NCBI GenBank assembly: GCA_902773665.1
Contig: CACYFF010000001.1
Coordinates: forward strand, 1 to 64,000
DNA from: an uncultured Eubacteriales bacterium
GTDB lineage: Bacteria; Bacillota; Clostridia; Peptostreptococcales; Anaerovoracaceae
Direction: 5' to 3'
Length of the DNA stretch: 64,000 nucleotides
The position numbers and the translations under genes are program-made. The notes below the pieces were generated by a model. The model saw only the letters and a program-made list of their open reading frames with translations, was not told the origin of the DNA and ran no database searches. This document shows positions 1 to 8,453 of this stretch, in pieces (position 1 is the stretch's first letter; each line of letters starts with the position of its first letter).

Positions 1-234
1 ATTAGGATCCGATGTAAAATCAACTGTAGTATGTCTTATACCTTCTCCTACTTCGTTAGTAGAATCGATACCATTTTTGTATTCATTCACCCGTTTTTCA
101 TTAATATCAAAACCGATTACCTGAATATGTTTTGCAAACTCTACGGCAATGGGCATACCAACATATCCCAAGCCAACAAGCGCCAGCTTCTCTTTTCCTG
201 AAATTAAATCTGTGTAAATACTATTGAATACCAT
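1..234 (-). CDS. nucleotide-sugar dehydrogenase, N-terminal part (cut by window edge)
   Basis: The first 78 residues of a UDP-sugar/GDP-mannose dehydrogenase are visible; the rest lies beyond base 1. A Rossmann GxGxxG loop (GLGYVG, residues 21-26) follows a hydrophobic strand, then VIGFDIN places the acidic residue that binds the NAD ribose. The ATG at 234-232 starts this frame. Family knowledge: such enzymes oxidise UDP-HexNAc or UDP-glucose to the uronic acid with NAD. Next to a Gfo/Idh oxidoreductase and a DegT aminotransferase it fits the WbpA/WbpB/WbpE-type route to UDP-2,3-diamino-uronic acids (inference). Substrate cannot be told from this fragment. Confidence 0.88.
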   Translation of the reverse strand, partial: MVFNSIYTDLISGKEKLALVGLGYVGMPIAVEFAKHIQVIGFDINEKRVNEYKNGIDSTNEVGEGIRHTTVDFTSDPN

Positions 235-246
235 ATCTTTACTCCG

Positions 247-1383
247 CTATTTGCAGATCGCATTTTGCAATTTGCCTACAACTTCTGATACATCTTCCTT
301 TGTTAAATAGGGATGCATAGGCAAACTAAGGACCGTAGCACAGAGTTTCTCTGTAACGGGACAATCAGCATTTGCACTATCAGTGTTCTCAAATGCGCCT
401 TGCTGATGCATAGGTTTTATGTAATAGATCATGGTCGGAATGTCTTGTGATTTTAGCTCTTCCTGAACAGAAGCACGATTTACGGTCTCCGGCAGTTGCA
501 CAGTATATTGTGCCCAAGAAGAGATGAATCCATCTGGAACATAAGGAAGAGTAAGCCCACATTCTTTTAAACCCTTGGTGTACCATGCTGCAACCTGGTT
601 TACATCCGCCAATTCATATTCTTTAAACGCCTTTAACTTTGCAAGAAGAACTGCCGCCTGCAGTGTGTCCAAGCGGCTGTTCATTCCGAGACGGATATTG
701 TTATATTTATCGTTACCGGATTTACCATGTACACAGATACTCCTTAGATGAGCCGCCCATTCATCGTTATCCGTAAAGATGGCACCACCATCTCCATAAC
801 ACCCCAATGGTTTCGCAGGGAAAAAAGAAGTAGTGCTGATATCGCCGAAACTGCAGGCGACTTTTCCTCGGATGCTGCCGCCAAATCCCTGTGCTGCATC
901 CTCTAAAAGCAATAGATCATATTTTTTGCATATATCCTGAATCGCTTCGTAATCTGCGGGAAGCCCAAACAGATCCACAGCAATCACAACTTTTGGAATG
1001 TATTTGCCCTCTGATTTAACCTTTATGACTGCCGATTCAAGTTTCTCCGGATCCATATTGTATGTACGCGGATCCACATCAACGAAAACCGGTGTTGCGC
1101 CTTCAAATGCAGGACATTCACCACTAGAGAAAAAAGTGAAATCCGGAACAAAGACAGCATCTCCAGGGCCAACATCCCAAGTCATAAGAGCCAAAGTAAT
1201 AGCATCTGTACCATTTGCACAAGTCACACAGTGCTTTGTACCTACATAATTCGCCAACTGCTTTTCCAGTTCTTTTACCTGCGGGCCGGAAATAAATTTT
1301 GCAGAGTTTATGACTTCTGCAATACCTGCATCCATATCATTTTTAATAGCTTTATACTGTGCCTTCAAATCTCTGAATTCCAT
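247..1383 (-). CDS. DegT/DnrJ/EryC1 family sugar aminotransferase (WbpE/WlbC-like)
   Basis: A PLP-dependent sugar aminotransferase of 378 residues, the usual family length. The motif LLLLEDAAQ supplies the Asp (about D162) that holds the PLP ring nitrogen, and SFFPAKPLG supplies the Schiff-base Lys (about K191). The start at 1383 is chosen because AAGGAG lies just before it; the open frame continues upstream into the preceding gene without a ribosome site. It sits between the sugar dehydrogenase and a Gfo/Idh oxidoreductase, which in known clusters make the 3-keto-uronic acid that this enzyme aminates. That pathway role is inferred from gene order; the fold assignment is secure. Confidence 0.9.
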   Translation of the reverse strand: MEFRDLKAQYKAIKNDMDAGIAEVINSAKFISGPQVKELEKQLANYVGTKHCVTCANGTDAITLALMTWDVGPGDAVFVPDFTFFSSGECPAFEGATPVFVDVDPRTYNMDPEKLESAVIKVKSEGKYIPKVVIAVDLFGLPADYEAIQDICKKYDLLLLEDAAQGFGGSIRGKVACSFGDISTTSFFPAKPLGCYGDGGAIFTDNDEWAAHLRSICVHGKSGNDKYNNIRLGMNSRLDTLQAAVLLAKLKAFKEYELADVNQVAAWYTKGLKECGLTLPYVPDGFISSWAQYTVQLPETVNRASVQEELKSQDIPTMIYYIKPMHQQGAFENTDSANADCPVTEKLCATVLSLPMHPYLTKEDVSEVVGKLQNAICK

Positions 1384-1387
1384 TAGT

Positions 1388-2479
1388 CTACTCCTTGTTA
1401 AAACGTCCGGAAAAATCTGTTGAAGCAACATTTTTAAGCGGTAGTTTTACAGGCATGCCAGTCGCAGCAGACTGGTATATTGCAAGGATCATTTCTACTG
1501 CATTCCGACCTGCAATAGCATCAACATATGGTTTTCTGCCAGTGCGGATTGCGTCAATTACATCCGCATAGAGGCTAGTATGTCCATTCCCATATACATT
1601 GCTTGTTGCTTCTTGAAGGCCTTTGTTCTTCTGGTCTTCTTCATCTTCATCAGCAAAGTCCCAAACGTCAATATTATTGGTTGAAGTACCTCCAATTTTT
1701 ACGGTCCCTTTTTCACCAAACAAATAAAGAGTTTCCTCTAAATTCTTCGGATAGACATTCACTGTCCCTTCAATTGTCCCGATGGCACCATTTTTAAACT
1801 TTACGACAGCCATTCCAACATCTTCAGCTTCTATATAATCGTGGAATTGTTGTTTGGTGATGCCATAAACCTCTTCTACTTCATCACCCATCATCCAGCG
1901 AAGAAGATCGATACCATGGATACATTGATTAAACAAACATCCACCATCTGATGCCCATTTCCCTCTCCAAGCAGCTTGATCATAATATTCTTTTCCTCGA
2001 TTCCAGCGAACATTGATTGATCCGTGAGAAATGCGCCCAAAACGTCCAGCATCTAAAGCTCGGCGCATTTCCTGAATCGCAATATTGAAACGATTTTGAT
2101 GGCATACTGAAACTATTACACCTTTTTCCTCGCTTCTACGAATCACTTCTTCTGCATCGACCATAGACATTGTCATGGGCTTTTCGACAATTACATTTAT
2201 GCCATGATCTATACAATAAAGTGTAATCTCAGCATGGACACCGCTATCTGTCGCAATAGCAACTAGTTGCAATTCAGGGTGATCTGCAATCATCTCTCTA
2301 TAGTCTGTATAGCGTAAAATAGATGCATCTTTTTCTAATCCATGTTTAGTCAATAGATTTTCCATTGACTCCGGTAGCAGATCGCATACGGCAATGAGAT
2401 TCAGATCAGCCTCATTATTTAATACTGCCTTTATGTGGTTTGTTGCAATGCGGCCACAACCAATCAATGCGAATTTCAT
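1388..2479 (-). CDS. Gfo/Idh/MocA family sugar oxidoreductase (WbpB/WlbA-like)
   Basis: An NAD(P)-dependent sugar oxidoreductase of 363 residues. It begins with a Rossmann loop (GCGRIATNH near residues 7-15) and has the EKPMT motif typical of the family, followed by the C-terminal alpha/beta substrate domain with the GGCLFNQCIHGIDLLRW segment. The start at 2479 follows an AGGGG ribosome site. Ends 4 bases before the aminotransferase start, so the two are surely co-transcribed. Relatives WbpB and WlbA oxidise C3 of UDP-GlcNAc-uronic acid; the neighbours fit that role (inference). The acetyltransferase and epimerase of that route are not in view. Confidence 0.9.
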   Translation of the reverse strand: MKFALIGCGRIATNHIKAVLNNEADLNLIAVCDLLPESMENLLTKHGLEKDASILRYTDYREMIADHPELQLVAIATDSGVHAEITLYCIDHGINVIVEKPMTMSMVDAEEVIRRSEEKGVIVSVCHQNRFNIAIQEMRRALDAGRFGRISHGSINVRWNRGKEYYDQAAWRGKWASDGGCLFNQCIHGIDLLRWMMGDEVEEVYGITKQQFHDYIEAEDVGMAVVKFKNGAIGTIEGTVNVYPKNLEETLYLFGEKGTVKIGGTSTNNIDVWDFADEDEEDQKNKGLQEATSNVYGNGHTSLYADVIDAIRTGRKPYVDAIAGRNAVEMILAIYQSAATGMPVKLPLKNVASTDFSGRFNKE

Positions 2480-2498
2480 TATAGACACCCCTTGGAAC

Positions 2499-3722
2499 TT
2501 ATACACTTTCTATAACATCTAATAGTTTTTGAGTTAAAACTTTAAAATCAAATTGCTCTGCACCTAACCTTGCAGCATCGCAATATGTCCTTTCTTCATC
2601 TTCGCTCATATTGCATGCCCGTTCAATTGCGTTGGCGATATCATTCGCAGAGCTTCCATCGGATTCAAAACCAGCATTACAATCCAAAATAGGATTATAT
2701 GGACTATGGAAGTCAACTAAAACAGGGCGTCCAGCAGCTAAATAATCAAATAATTTATTTGGACTTAACCCAAATCGCAAAATAGGAGAATTATCTCCAT
2801 GAGCGATATTTAAATCTGCACAACTCGTTATGTAAGGAATATATTTCTTTTCAACGATGCCTTTAAAGACTACATTTCCAATATGCTCGCTAACAACCCT
2901 ATCTTTCAGTTGCGCTAATTCGTCACCAGAACCCCAAATAAGCAACCTGATTCTAGAATCATTAATCAATTTCGCTGCATCAAGTAGAGTGCCTAAGTGG
3001 TTGACTCTCCGTATTGATCCGGCATATATCACCTTGTAGATGTCTGGATTCCGAAGATCCTCATCATCAATCACGTATTTTCTTTTATTAAAATCGAATT
3101 CGCTTAAATCAATACCATTATTTATATAATATACCTTCGATCTTGGAATACTCGTTTCCCAGCCTTGCTCTAGAATATAATCATATGCACCAGCCATTGT
3201 AAAAACAATAGCGTCAGATTTAATATAAATACGCTTTTCGATTTGGCGAAGGATTTTTACAATTGGATTAGATGGTTTTGCGGCACCATAAGAAACCAAT
3301 GTTTCCGGCCAGAGATCTGCAATTTCTGCAACAACTTTTATTCCATGCTTTTTTGCATATCGAACACCCTGATAACAGGATAAAGGATCAAAAGAGGTGG
3401 CTACAATAGCGTCCGGTTTATCTAAGGAATTGCAAATCCGAGGAAGTTTAATCGCAAATTCTAATATGTTAATGACACGATCTATCCCATTACCTTTATA
3501 ATGCCGACACTTAATAAACACGTATGGGATTCCATCTATAATCTCTCTCTTAACCCGAGACCCGTCATTAATCATATCCAAGTCTGAGTTATGCACCGTA
3601 CTTGCAGCAATAATGGTAACCTCATGGCCCATTTTAATTAAGTTTTTTGCGAACAAAGAGGGTCTAGCTAGCGGATAATACTGTGGAGGAACAGCATAAT
3701 GATTAATTAACCATATCTTCAT
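2499..3722 (-). CDS. glycosyltransferase family 4 protein
   Basis: A 407-residue GT-B glycosyltransferase. The N-terminal acceptor domain begins MKIWLINHYAVPP and the C-terminal nucleotide-sugar domain has VIYAGSIRRVNHL and the donor-site region SPNKLFDYLAAGRPVLV, where GT4 enzymes bind the sugar nucleotide. It has no signal peptide or membrane span, so it acts on the cytoplasmic face on a lipid-linked glycan. Its start overlaps the stop of the initiating sugar transferase gene (ATGA), which suggests it adds the second sugar of the repeat unit. It resembles WbuB-type transferases. Donor sugar unknown. Confidence 0.9.
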   Translation of the reverse strand: MKIWLINHYAVPPQYYPLARPSLFAKNLIKMGHEVTIIAASTVHNSDLDMINDGSRVKREIIDGIPYVFIKCRHYKGNGIDRVINILEFAIKLPRICNSLDKPDAIVATSFDPLSCYQGVRYAKKHGIKVVAEIADLWPETLVSYGAAKPSNPIVKILRQIEKRIYIKSDAIVFTMAGAYDYILEQGWETSIPRSKVYYINNGIDLSEFDFNKRKYVIDDEDLRNPDIYKVIYAGSIRRVNHLGTLLDAAKLINDSRIRLLIWGSGDELAQLKDRVVSEHIGNVVFKGIVEKKYIPYITSCADLNIAHGDNSPILRFGLSPNKLFDYLAAGRPVLVDFHSPYNPILDCNAGFESDGSSANDIANAIERACNMSEDEERTYCDAARLGAEQFDFKVLTQKLLDVIESV

Positions 3723-4465
3723 AATTCGATGCCTTTTAATATTTGCTTAGCCTTACCTTGCAACTCTTCATACTTTTCCTTGTTGATTTGCCCTTTTGCT
3801 AATAGTGCATCACCGTAGTCCATCGTAACGTCGATTTCTTGGTTGGAAATTGTAATGTCAGATCGGACAAAGACCTTTTTGAACGTTAACCAAACAAGCT
3901 TTACATCTTCGCAGAAGGTAATGTGTTGAATGTATTTCAGATCCCAATCAATTTTTTCTTCCCAAGTAATAGCATTTCGCCCCATCACTTGCGCAAGACC
4001 TGAAAGGCCTGGTTTTGCAGTGTGCCGCATCCGTTGAGCAGAGGTCATAAACACCATATCACGAACCAGTTGTGGGCGGGGACCAATCACACTCATATCC
4101 CCTTTCAAAATATTAAAGGCTTCCGGCAATTCATCTAAACTAGTGGCGCGTAACGCTTTGCCGAATTTGCCCAGGCGCACTTCATCAGGAAGCAAATTAC
4201 CGTTCGCATCTCGATCATCAGACATAGAGCGGAATTTATACATGTTAAAGATGCGTTCTTGACCTGTTTTGGGGTCAATTAAGCCTGGACGAGGTTGTTT
4301 AAATAGCACCGGGCTTCCCAATTTCGTGCGAACTAGTATAGCAATAATTGCATACAACCAACAAAACACGACGATGGCGAGCAATGCGCAAATGATGTCG
4401 AGGAGGCGTTTTATATACTTTTCATAGAAGCTGCGTTTACGCTGCGGGACTTTCTCTAAGGTCAC
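3719..4465 (-). CDS. initiating sugar-phosphate transferase (polyprenyl-phosphate glycosylphosphotransferase)
   Basis: A 248-residue membrane enzyme of the bacterial sugar transferase family (WcaJ/PglC type). It has one hydrophobic segment (about residues 23-43) and the catalytic core with MYKFRSM, LGKFGKALRATSLDELPE and MSVIGPRP. It transfers a sugar phosphate from UDP-sugar to undecaprenyl phosphate, the first step of the polysaccharide. At this short length it is PglC-like, lacking the extra N-terminal spans of WbaP/WcaJ. The start is GTG at 4465, overlapping the TAG of the upstream gene by one base, with AAAGGTG nine bases before it. The upstream aminotransferase may make its amino-sugar substrate, as PglE does for PglC. 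Confidence 0.92.
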   Translation of the reverse strand: MTLEKVPQRKRSFYEKYIKRLLDIICALLAIVVFCWLYAIIAILVRTKLGSPVLFKQPRPGLIDPKTGQERIFNMYKFRSMSDDRDANGNLLPDEVRLGKFGKALRATSLDELPEAFNILKGDMSVIGPRPQLVRDMVFMTSAQRMRHTAKPGLSGLAQVMGRNAITWEEKIDWDLKYIQHITFCEDVKLVWLTFKKVFVRSDITISNQEIDVTMDYGDALLAKGQINKEKYEELQGKAKQILKGIEL

Positions 4466-5769
4466 TACTTAAAACACCTTTTTATAATCTCAACGATCCG
4501 ATCTACCTGCTCCATCGTCATCTTGTTATCACTAGGCAGGCACAGACCTCTTGCAAAGATATCCGCTCCGATATCCACGGTCTTGCCTTGATCTATGTAG
4601 GCGTTAGATCTGCCACGGGCAACGCCCTGCTCCGTTACAAACACGTTGTTACGGTAGATAGGCTGCATGTGCATGGGTTTCCAGATCGGGCGACCTTCTG
4701 CATTAAAAGCAGCGATAGCTTCCAAGATCTCGGTCGGACAGCTCTTGCCTGGCTTACTCACATACAGCGCTTCTTTTTCGGAACGGACCTGTTGGCACAT
4801 GGCTTCCGGATCGATAATAAGGCAGGAAAGCCAGTAGTTTGGCTCGCAATTTTCCGGAATAGGATTCATCTTTACAGGAAGACCCTTCAGACCTTCCTTA
4901 TAACGCTCATAGATAGCCTTCTTCTGGCCAATATGCTCTTCCAGATAGGGCATCTGTCCGCGGATAATGCCGGCGACGATGTTGCTCATCCGATAGTTGT
5001 AGCCAAGTTCTTCGTGCTGATACCAAGCAGCATCTTCCCGGGCCTGCGTGGACCATTTGCGGGCTTTGTTGGCATCTTCCAGGCTGTTGGTAAGGACCAT
5101 GCCGCCGCTGCTTCCGGTCACGATCTTGTTGCCGTTGAAGGAGATAATACTGTAGTCGCCGAACATACCAGTCTGTATGCCCTTGTAGGTTGCGCCGAAG
5201 GATTCCGCGGCATCTTCTACGATCAAAGCGCCATGAGCATCAGCGATCTTGCGGATCTCATAAATCTTCCCCGGAGTACCATACAGGTGGGCCAGAACGA
5301 TCAGCTTAACATCTGGATAAATTGCGAAGGCCTTCTCCAGCGCTTCCGGAGACATGTTCCAGCTGTCTTCTTCCGTGTCAATAAAGACCGCCTCGCCGCC
5401 TTCATAGGCAACAGGATTGACGGTGGCATCGAAGGTCATGTCGGAGCAGAAGACCTTCTTGCCTTCCAGCACACCGTGATTGGCAGCGGAGGGACCATAC
5501 AGGCGTTCACCGGCCAAGCGGATCACCAGATGTAGTGCTGCGGTGCCGCTGGCAAGCGCCACGGCATATTTGCGGCCGACCTTGGCGGCGCAAATCTTCT
5601 CCACCTCGTTGATGTTCGCGCCGACAGTGCTCACCCAGTTGGTACGGATGGCCTCGTCTACCCAATGCTGTTCGTCGCCGTGCATGGTGGGAGAGGAGAG
5701 CCAGATCTTATTCTCAAACGGTTCGATCCCTGCGAAGCGGGGATCTTTTAGGATGTCTTGTTTAATCAT
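4465..5769 (-). CDS. DegT/DnrJ/EryC1 family aminotransferase (PglE-like)
   Basis: A 434-residue PLP-dependent sugar aminotransferase, longer than most of its family. ALIVEDAAESFGA carries the PLP Asp (about D186) and ISFNGNKIVTG the Schiff-base Lys (about K215). In PglE-type enzymes the acceptor is a UDP-4-keto-6-deoxy-HexNAc; placement directly before the initiating transferase supports a 4-amino sugar donor (inference). No 4,6-dehydratase is visible, so the keto-sugar must come from elsewhere. This gene is more GC-rich than the four polysaccharide genes after it. The GGAG before the ATG leaves only two bases of spacing, so the initiation rate may be low. Confidence 0.88.
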   Translation of the reverse strand: MIKQDILKDPRFAGIEPFENKIWLSSPTMHGDEQHWVDEAIRTNWVSTVGANINEVEKICAAKVGRKYAVALASGTAALHLVIRLAGERLYGPSAANHGVLEGKKVFCSDMTFDATVNPVAYEGGEAVFIDTEEDSWNMSPEALEKAFAIYPDVKLIVLAHLYGTPGKIYEIRKIADAHGALIVEDAAESFGATYKGIQTGMFGDYSIISFNGNKIVTGSSGGMVLTNSLEDANKARKWSTQAREDAAWYQHEELGYNYRMSNIVAGIIRGQMPYLEEHIGQKKAIYERYKEGLKGLPVKMNPIPENCEPNYWLSCLIIDPEAMCQQVRSEKEALYVSKPGKSCPTEILEAIAAFNAEGRPIWKPMHMQPIYRNNVFVTEQGVARGRSNAYIDQGKTVDIGADIFARGLCLPSDNKMTMEQVDRIVEIIKRCFK

Positions 5770-5815
5770 AGCTCCAAATATTGCAATTTCATTGAATGGT
5801 TTATATCCTAAACTT

Positions 5816-6643
5816 TTATAGTTTCAGATTCTCTCTAAACGCGTCGATTATTTTATTTCTGTTCTTTTGTTCTAATAACACGAATAATGTCAATCCTTGC
5901 TGATATATTGTATCGTACCATTTTTCTTTCTCATTATCGGACAACCGAGCAAACCCTTCTCTATAGCGTTTTGCATCTGCTGGGTCACAATTGTTATGAC
6001 GCACGTTTAGGTTGTTTACCATTGAGAAAAAGTCATCAGTTGCATGCTTATTAATTCCATTTAGCTCTGTACGCTTTGGTTCTAACGCATCTGCAATCTG
6101 CTTAAGAATCTCACGCTTTCGTCCAATATTTCCCTTCAGTAAATAGTGATTGTACTCGATGATTATATTAGCCAATTCAGGTTGATTATCTACGACAGAA
6201 ATGGCAACGATATCTTTCTTAATTATTTGAATCTCGTCTTTAACCCTTTCAACCGTATGACCAGTTTTTTCAATCGTAGCATTCATTGTTGCCAGAAGAT
6301 CTTGAATTTGCTCTTCAATGTATGGGTCATTAGGCAAGCCTATTAGCAAGTTAAGGATCATCTCGCAATAAAGGAAAAACTTATTGATATCTATTGGATA
6401 AGCATAAATAAAATTTCTGGCAACAATATTATACCCAAATCCTAAATGCTCTCGGAGTTCCTTAAATGATGTGAAGCTACCCCGTTTTTCCCACTTGCGA
6501 AAGTGCTTTTCAATATATTCGTCAATTGTTATGCCATTGTGGTAATAGGATTTCCCGACTCGTTCTTTAACAACCATATCCTCCAGTTTGTTAAACTCAA
6601 TTTGGAAATCTATTTCGTGTTCTAAGGCTTCGAAAAAATGCAT
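5816..6643 (-). CDS. uncharacterised protein, third gene of the AAA ATPase/DUF4276 operon
   Basis: I do not recognise this 275-residue soluble protein. It is mostly charged and predicted helical, with no signal peptide or membrane span. A possible coiled-coil stretch lies around residues 110-150 (ATMNATIEKTGHTVERVKDE). The C-terminal third contains NLNVRHNN (about residues 211-218), which loosely resembles Arg/His motifs in HEPN and abortive-infection C-terminal domains; this similarity is weak. It is the last gene of a three-gene operon, 20 bases after DUF4276, in AT-rich DNA unlike the genes on either side. The company suggests an effector or regulator of that system (inference). Confidence 0.7.
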   Translation of the reverse strand: MHFFEALEHEIDFQIEFNKLEDMVVKERVGKSYYHNGITIDEYIEKHFRKWEKRGSFTSFKELREHLGFGYNIVARNFIYAYPIDINKFFLYCEMILNLLIGLPNDPYIEEQIQDLLATMNATIEKTGHTVERVKDEIQIIKKDIVAISVVDNQPELANIIIEYNHYLLKGNIGRKREILKQIADALEPKRTELNGINKHATDDFFSMVNNLNVRHNNCDPADAKRYREGFARLSDNEKEKWYDTIYQQGLTLFVLLEQKNRNKIIDAFRENLKL

Positions 6644-6663
6644 ATATCGAAAATACCCTTCTC

Positions 6664-7209
6664 TTAATTAGCAATTAGTTGTTGAACACCTTTTAAGAAT
6701 ACGTTGAAACTGGTGGATGTATTGTTAAGCAAATCCATATATGGACCAATCGTTTTTGCGCCTGCAATTTGTTCGTATTCGGGGACCAATTTCCGCAATT
6801 CCTGCTTTGGATTGCCAATTTTATCTGGATTACGGTACTTGCTTTTCAATGTCAATGGCGTTAGATCACGTCCGTACGCGCAAGAAACTGCATGCAAATC
6901 ACCGAAATACCAAGATTCCAACTCTCTACATGCAATGCGAATTAGCACTTCTTTGTCACTATTCTTGCACATTGCTCTTAAATTCGCTTTTAAAGCGATG
7001 CAATCATTTGAGTCCTGATCATGTAAAACAACAAACTTCGTTTCAGGTGTATTCCAAGCCGTCAGTTTGCGTGGAATCGACTTTGCCAAATCCTGCTTTC
7101 CATCATGAGCAATCAACTGGTATGTTGTTCCAGATGGCAATATTTTAGGCAAAAGTATTTCTAATAGAAATTTTGCCGATCGCTCTTCAAGAAGAAAAAC
7201 CAAATTCAT
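6664..7209 (-). CDS. DUF4276 family TOPRIM-like protein
   Basis: A 181-residue protein resembling DUF4276, a TOPRIM-fold family. FLLEERSAK gives the N-terminal acidic residue (E8/E9), FVVLHDQDSND gives the DxD metal pair (D64, D66), and RELESWYFGD matches the conserved E-x-W...D block of the family. TOPRIM domains cleave or nick nucleic acid using Mg2+; nuclease activity here is inferred. Its ATG overlaps the stop of the upstream ATPase gene (ATGA), so the two are translationally coupled. In OLD-family and Gabija-type proteins an ABC-like ATPase and a TOPRIM nuclease are fused; here they are two polypeptides. Confidence 0.8.
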   Translation of the reverse strand: MNLVFLLEERSAKFLLEILLPKILPSGTTYQLIAHDGKQDLAKSIPRKLTAWNTPETKFVVLHDQDSNDCIALKANLRAMCKNSDKEVLIRIACRELESWYFGDLHAVSCAYGRDLTPLTLKSKYRNPDKIGNPKQELRKLVPEYEQIAGAKTIGPYMDLLNNTSTSFNVFLKGVQQLIAN

Positions 7210-8381
7210 AGAGTGTCTCCTTCGAGAAGCCCTTCACGCCATAAAGTGCCGGGTTTATCTCCAGCAAGATAAAGGCTTTTTGCAATAGGGTTATCGGATG
7301 CCTTCTCGATTGTAGTATATCCCCCTCTTTTGGTGAGAACATAGATTTCATCCAATTCCACTGCATTCAAGAAGTCTGGTGAATGTGTTGAAACAAAAAC
7401 TTGTCCCTTTCGAGAATACTGGCGAAACTCTTCTGCTAATTCTGCTAACAATTCTGGATACAATTGATTCTCAGGTTCTTCGATGCAAAGCAAAACATGC
7501 TGTTCTGGGTCGTTCAGCAAAACAAGATATGTAAACATCTTTATTGTTCCGTCTGAAACAAATTTTGCAGAAAACGGATTTTTAAACTTCCCATCTTGGA
7601 ACTTTAGAACAATATATCCATCTTCAGTAACCTTTGCTTGAACGTCTTGTACACCTGGCACACGCTCTCGCATTTTCTTTAAAATATCAGCAAATCGTTC
7701 CGGATAGTTATCGTGCAAATATTTAGTTACTGCAGCCAAGTTATCACCAACTTTTGATAACTGTTCACTAAATGTTACATCTTGACGATCTCGAGCATAA
7801 TCGATTTTAAAGTCAGCCACATACCAATCTTCAATTAATTTTCGAAACTGGTTAACTGCGACAAAATCTTTAAATTGTCCCAGTCCCTTTATTGCAAGGA
7901 TGTCAGCAGATTCTAGTTTTTGTGGTTTCCTCGTAGCAAGCTGCACATCTTCATAAGTCTTAAGTTCACCTTCTGCCGCTGTGCCTTCACCATTTGCAAA
8001 GTCAAGTATCTTCCACGGAGCACCATGTTGCCCTCTCCGCATACGAAGTACTTCGCTTCGAACATAAACCTGTCCTTTGCTATTTTGATCGATTGAAATT
8101 TCATAGGTGATTAATGGCTCATCATCGTTCGGGCGAAATTGGATTTTGAAACTAATATCCCCTTGAGCTTCCCTTGACCGAACTTCAGCAAATCCACCTC
8201 GTTTAGTAATAGCAATCTTCACATTACTAATTAAACAATCATGTAAAAAACCAAATACATCAAAAAAGGTAGATTTCCCTGAACCGTTTTTCCCGAGAAA
8301 AACTGCCATATTTGGAATATTGTTAACTTTGACAGATTTGAATACTTTATAGTTTTTTATTTCGAGCGACTCAATTTTCAT
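7206..8381 (-). CDS. AAA_21/SMC-like ABC ATPase, first gene of a putative defence operon
   Basis: A 391-residue ATPase of the ABC/RecF/OLD class. Walker A is GKNGSGKST (residues 30-38). A signature-like FVSDGTIK (about 275-281) precedes Walker B VLLCIEEPE (about 296-304, E301/E302), and the switch histidine lies in FVSTHSPDF (H333). The middle region (about 60-250) is poorly conserved, as expected for the coiled-coil or sensor insertion. There is no signal or membrane segment. AAAGGAG precedes the ATG at 8381. It heads an operon with a TOPRIM-like protein and an unknown protein. Known families with this pairing act in phage defence or DNA conflict; that function is inferred here. Confidence 0.85.
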   Translation of the reverse strand: MKIESLEIKNYKVFKSVKVNNIPNMAVFLGKNGSGKSTFFDVFGFLHDCLISNVKIAITKRGGFAEVRSREAQGDISFKIQFRPNDDEPLITYEISIDQNSKGQVYVRSEVLRMRRGQHGAPWKILDFANGEGTAAEGELKTYEDVQLATRKPQKLESADILAIKGLGQFKDFVAVNQFRKLIEDWYVADFKIDYARDRQDVTFSEQLSKVGDNLAAVTKYLHDNYPERFADILKKMRERVPGVQDVQAKVTEDGYIVLKFQDGKFKNPFSAKFVSDGTIKMFTYLVLLNDPEQHVLLCIEEPENQLYPELLAELAEEFRQYSRKGQVFVSTHSPDFLNAVELDEIYVLTKRGGYTTIEKASDNPIAKSLYLAGDKPGTLWREGLLEGDTL

Positions 8382-8453
8382 GGTAGGACTATCTCCTTTT
8401 ATTGCAGCAAAGCATCTTTCCTAAAAAACATCGTATTCTAAGGCACTAAATGA

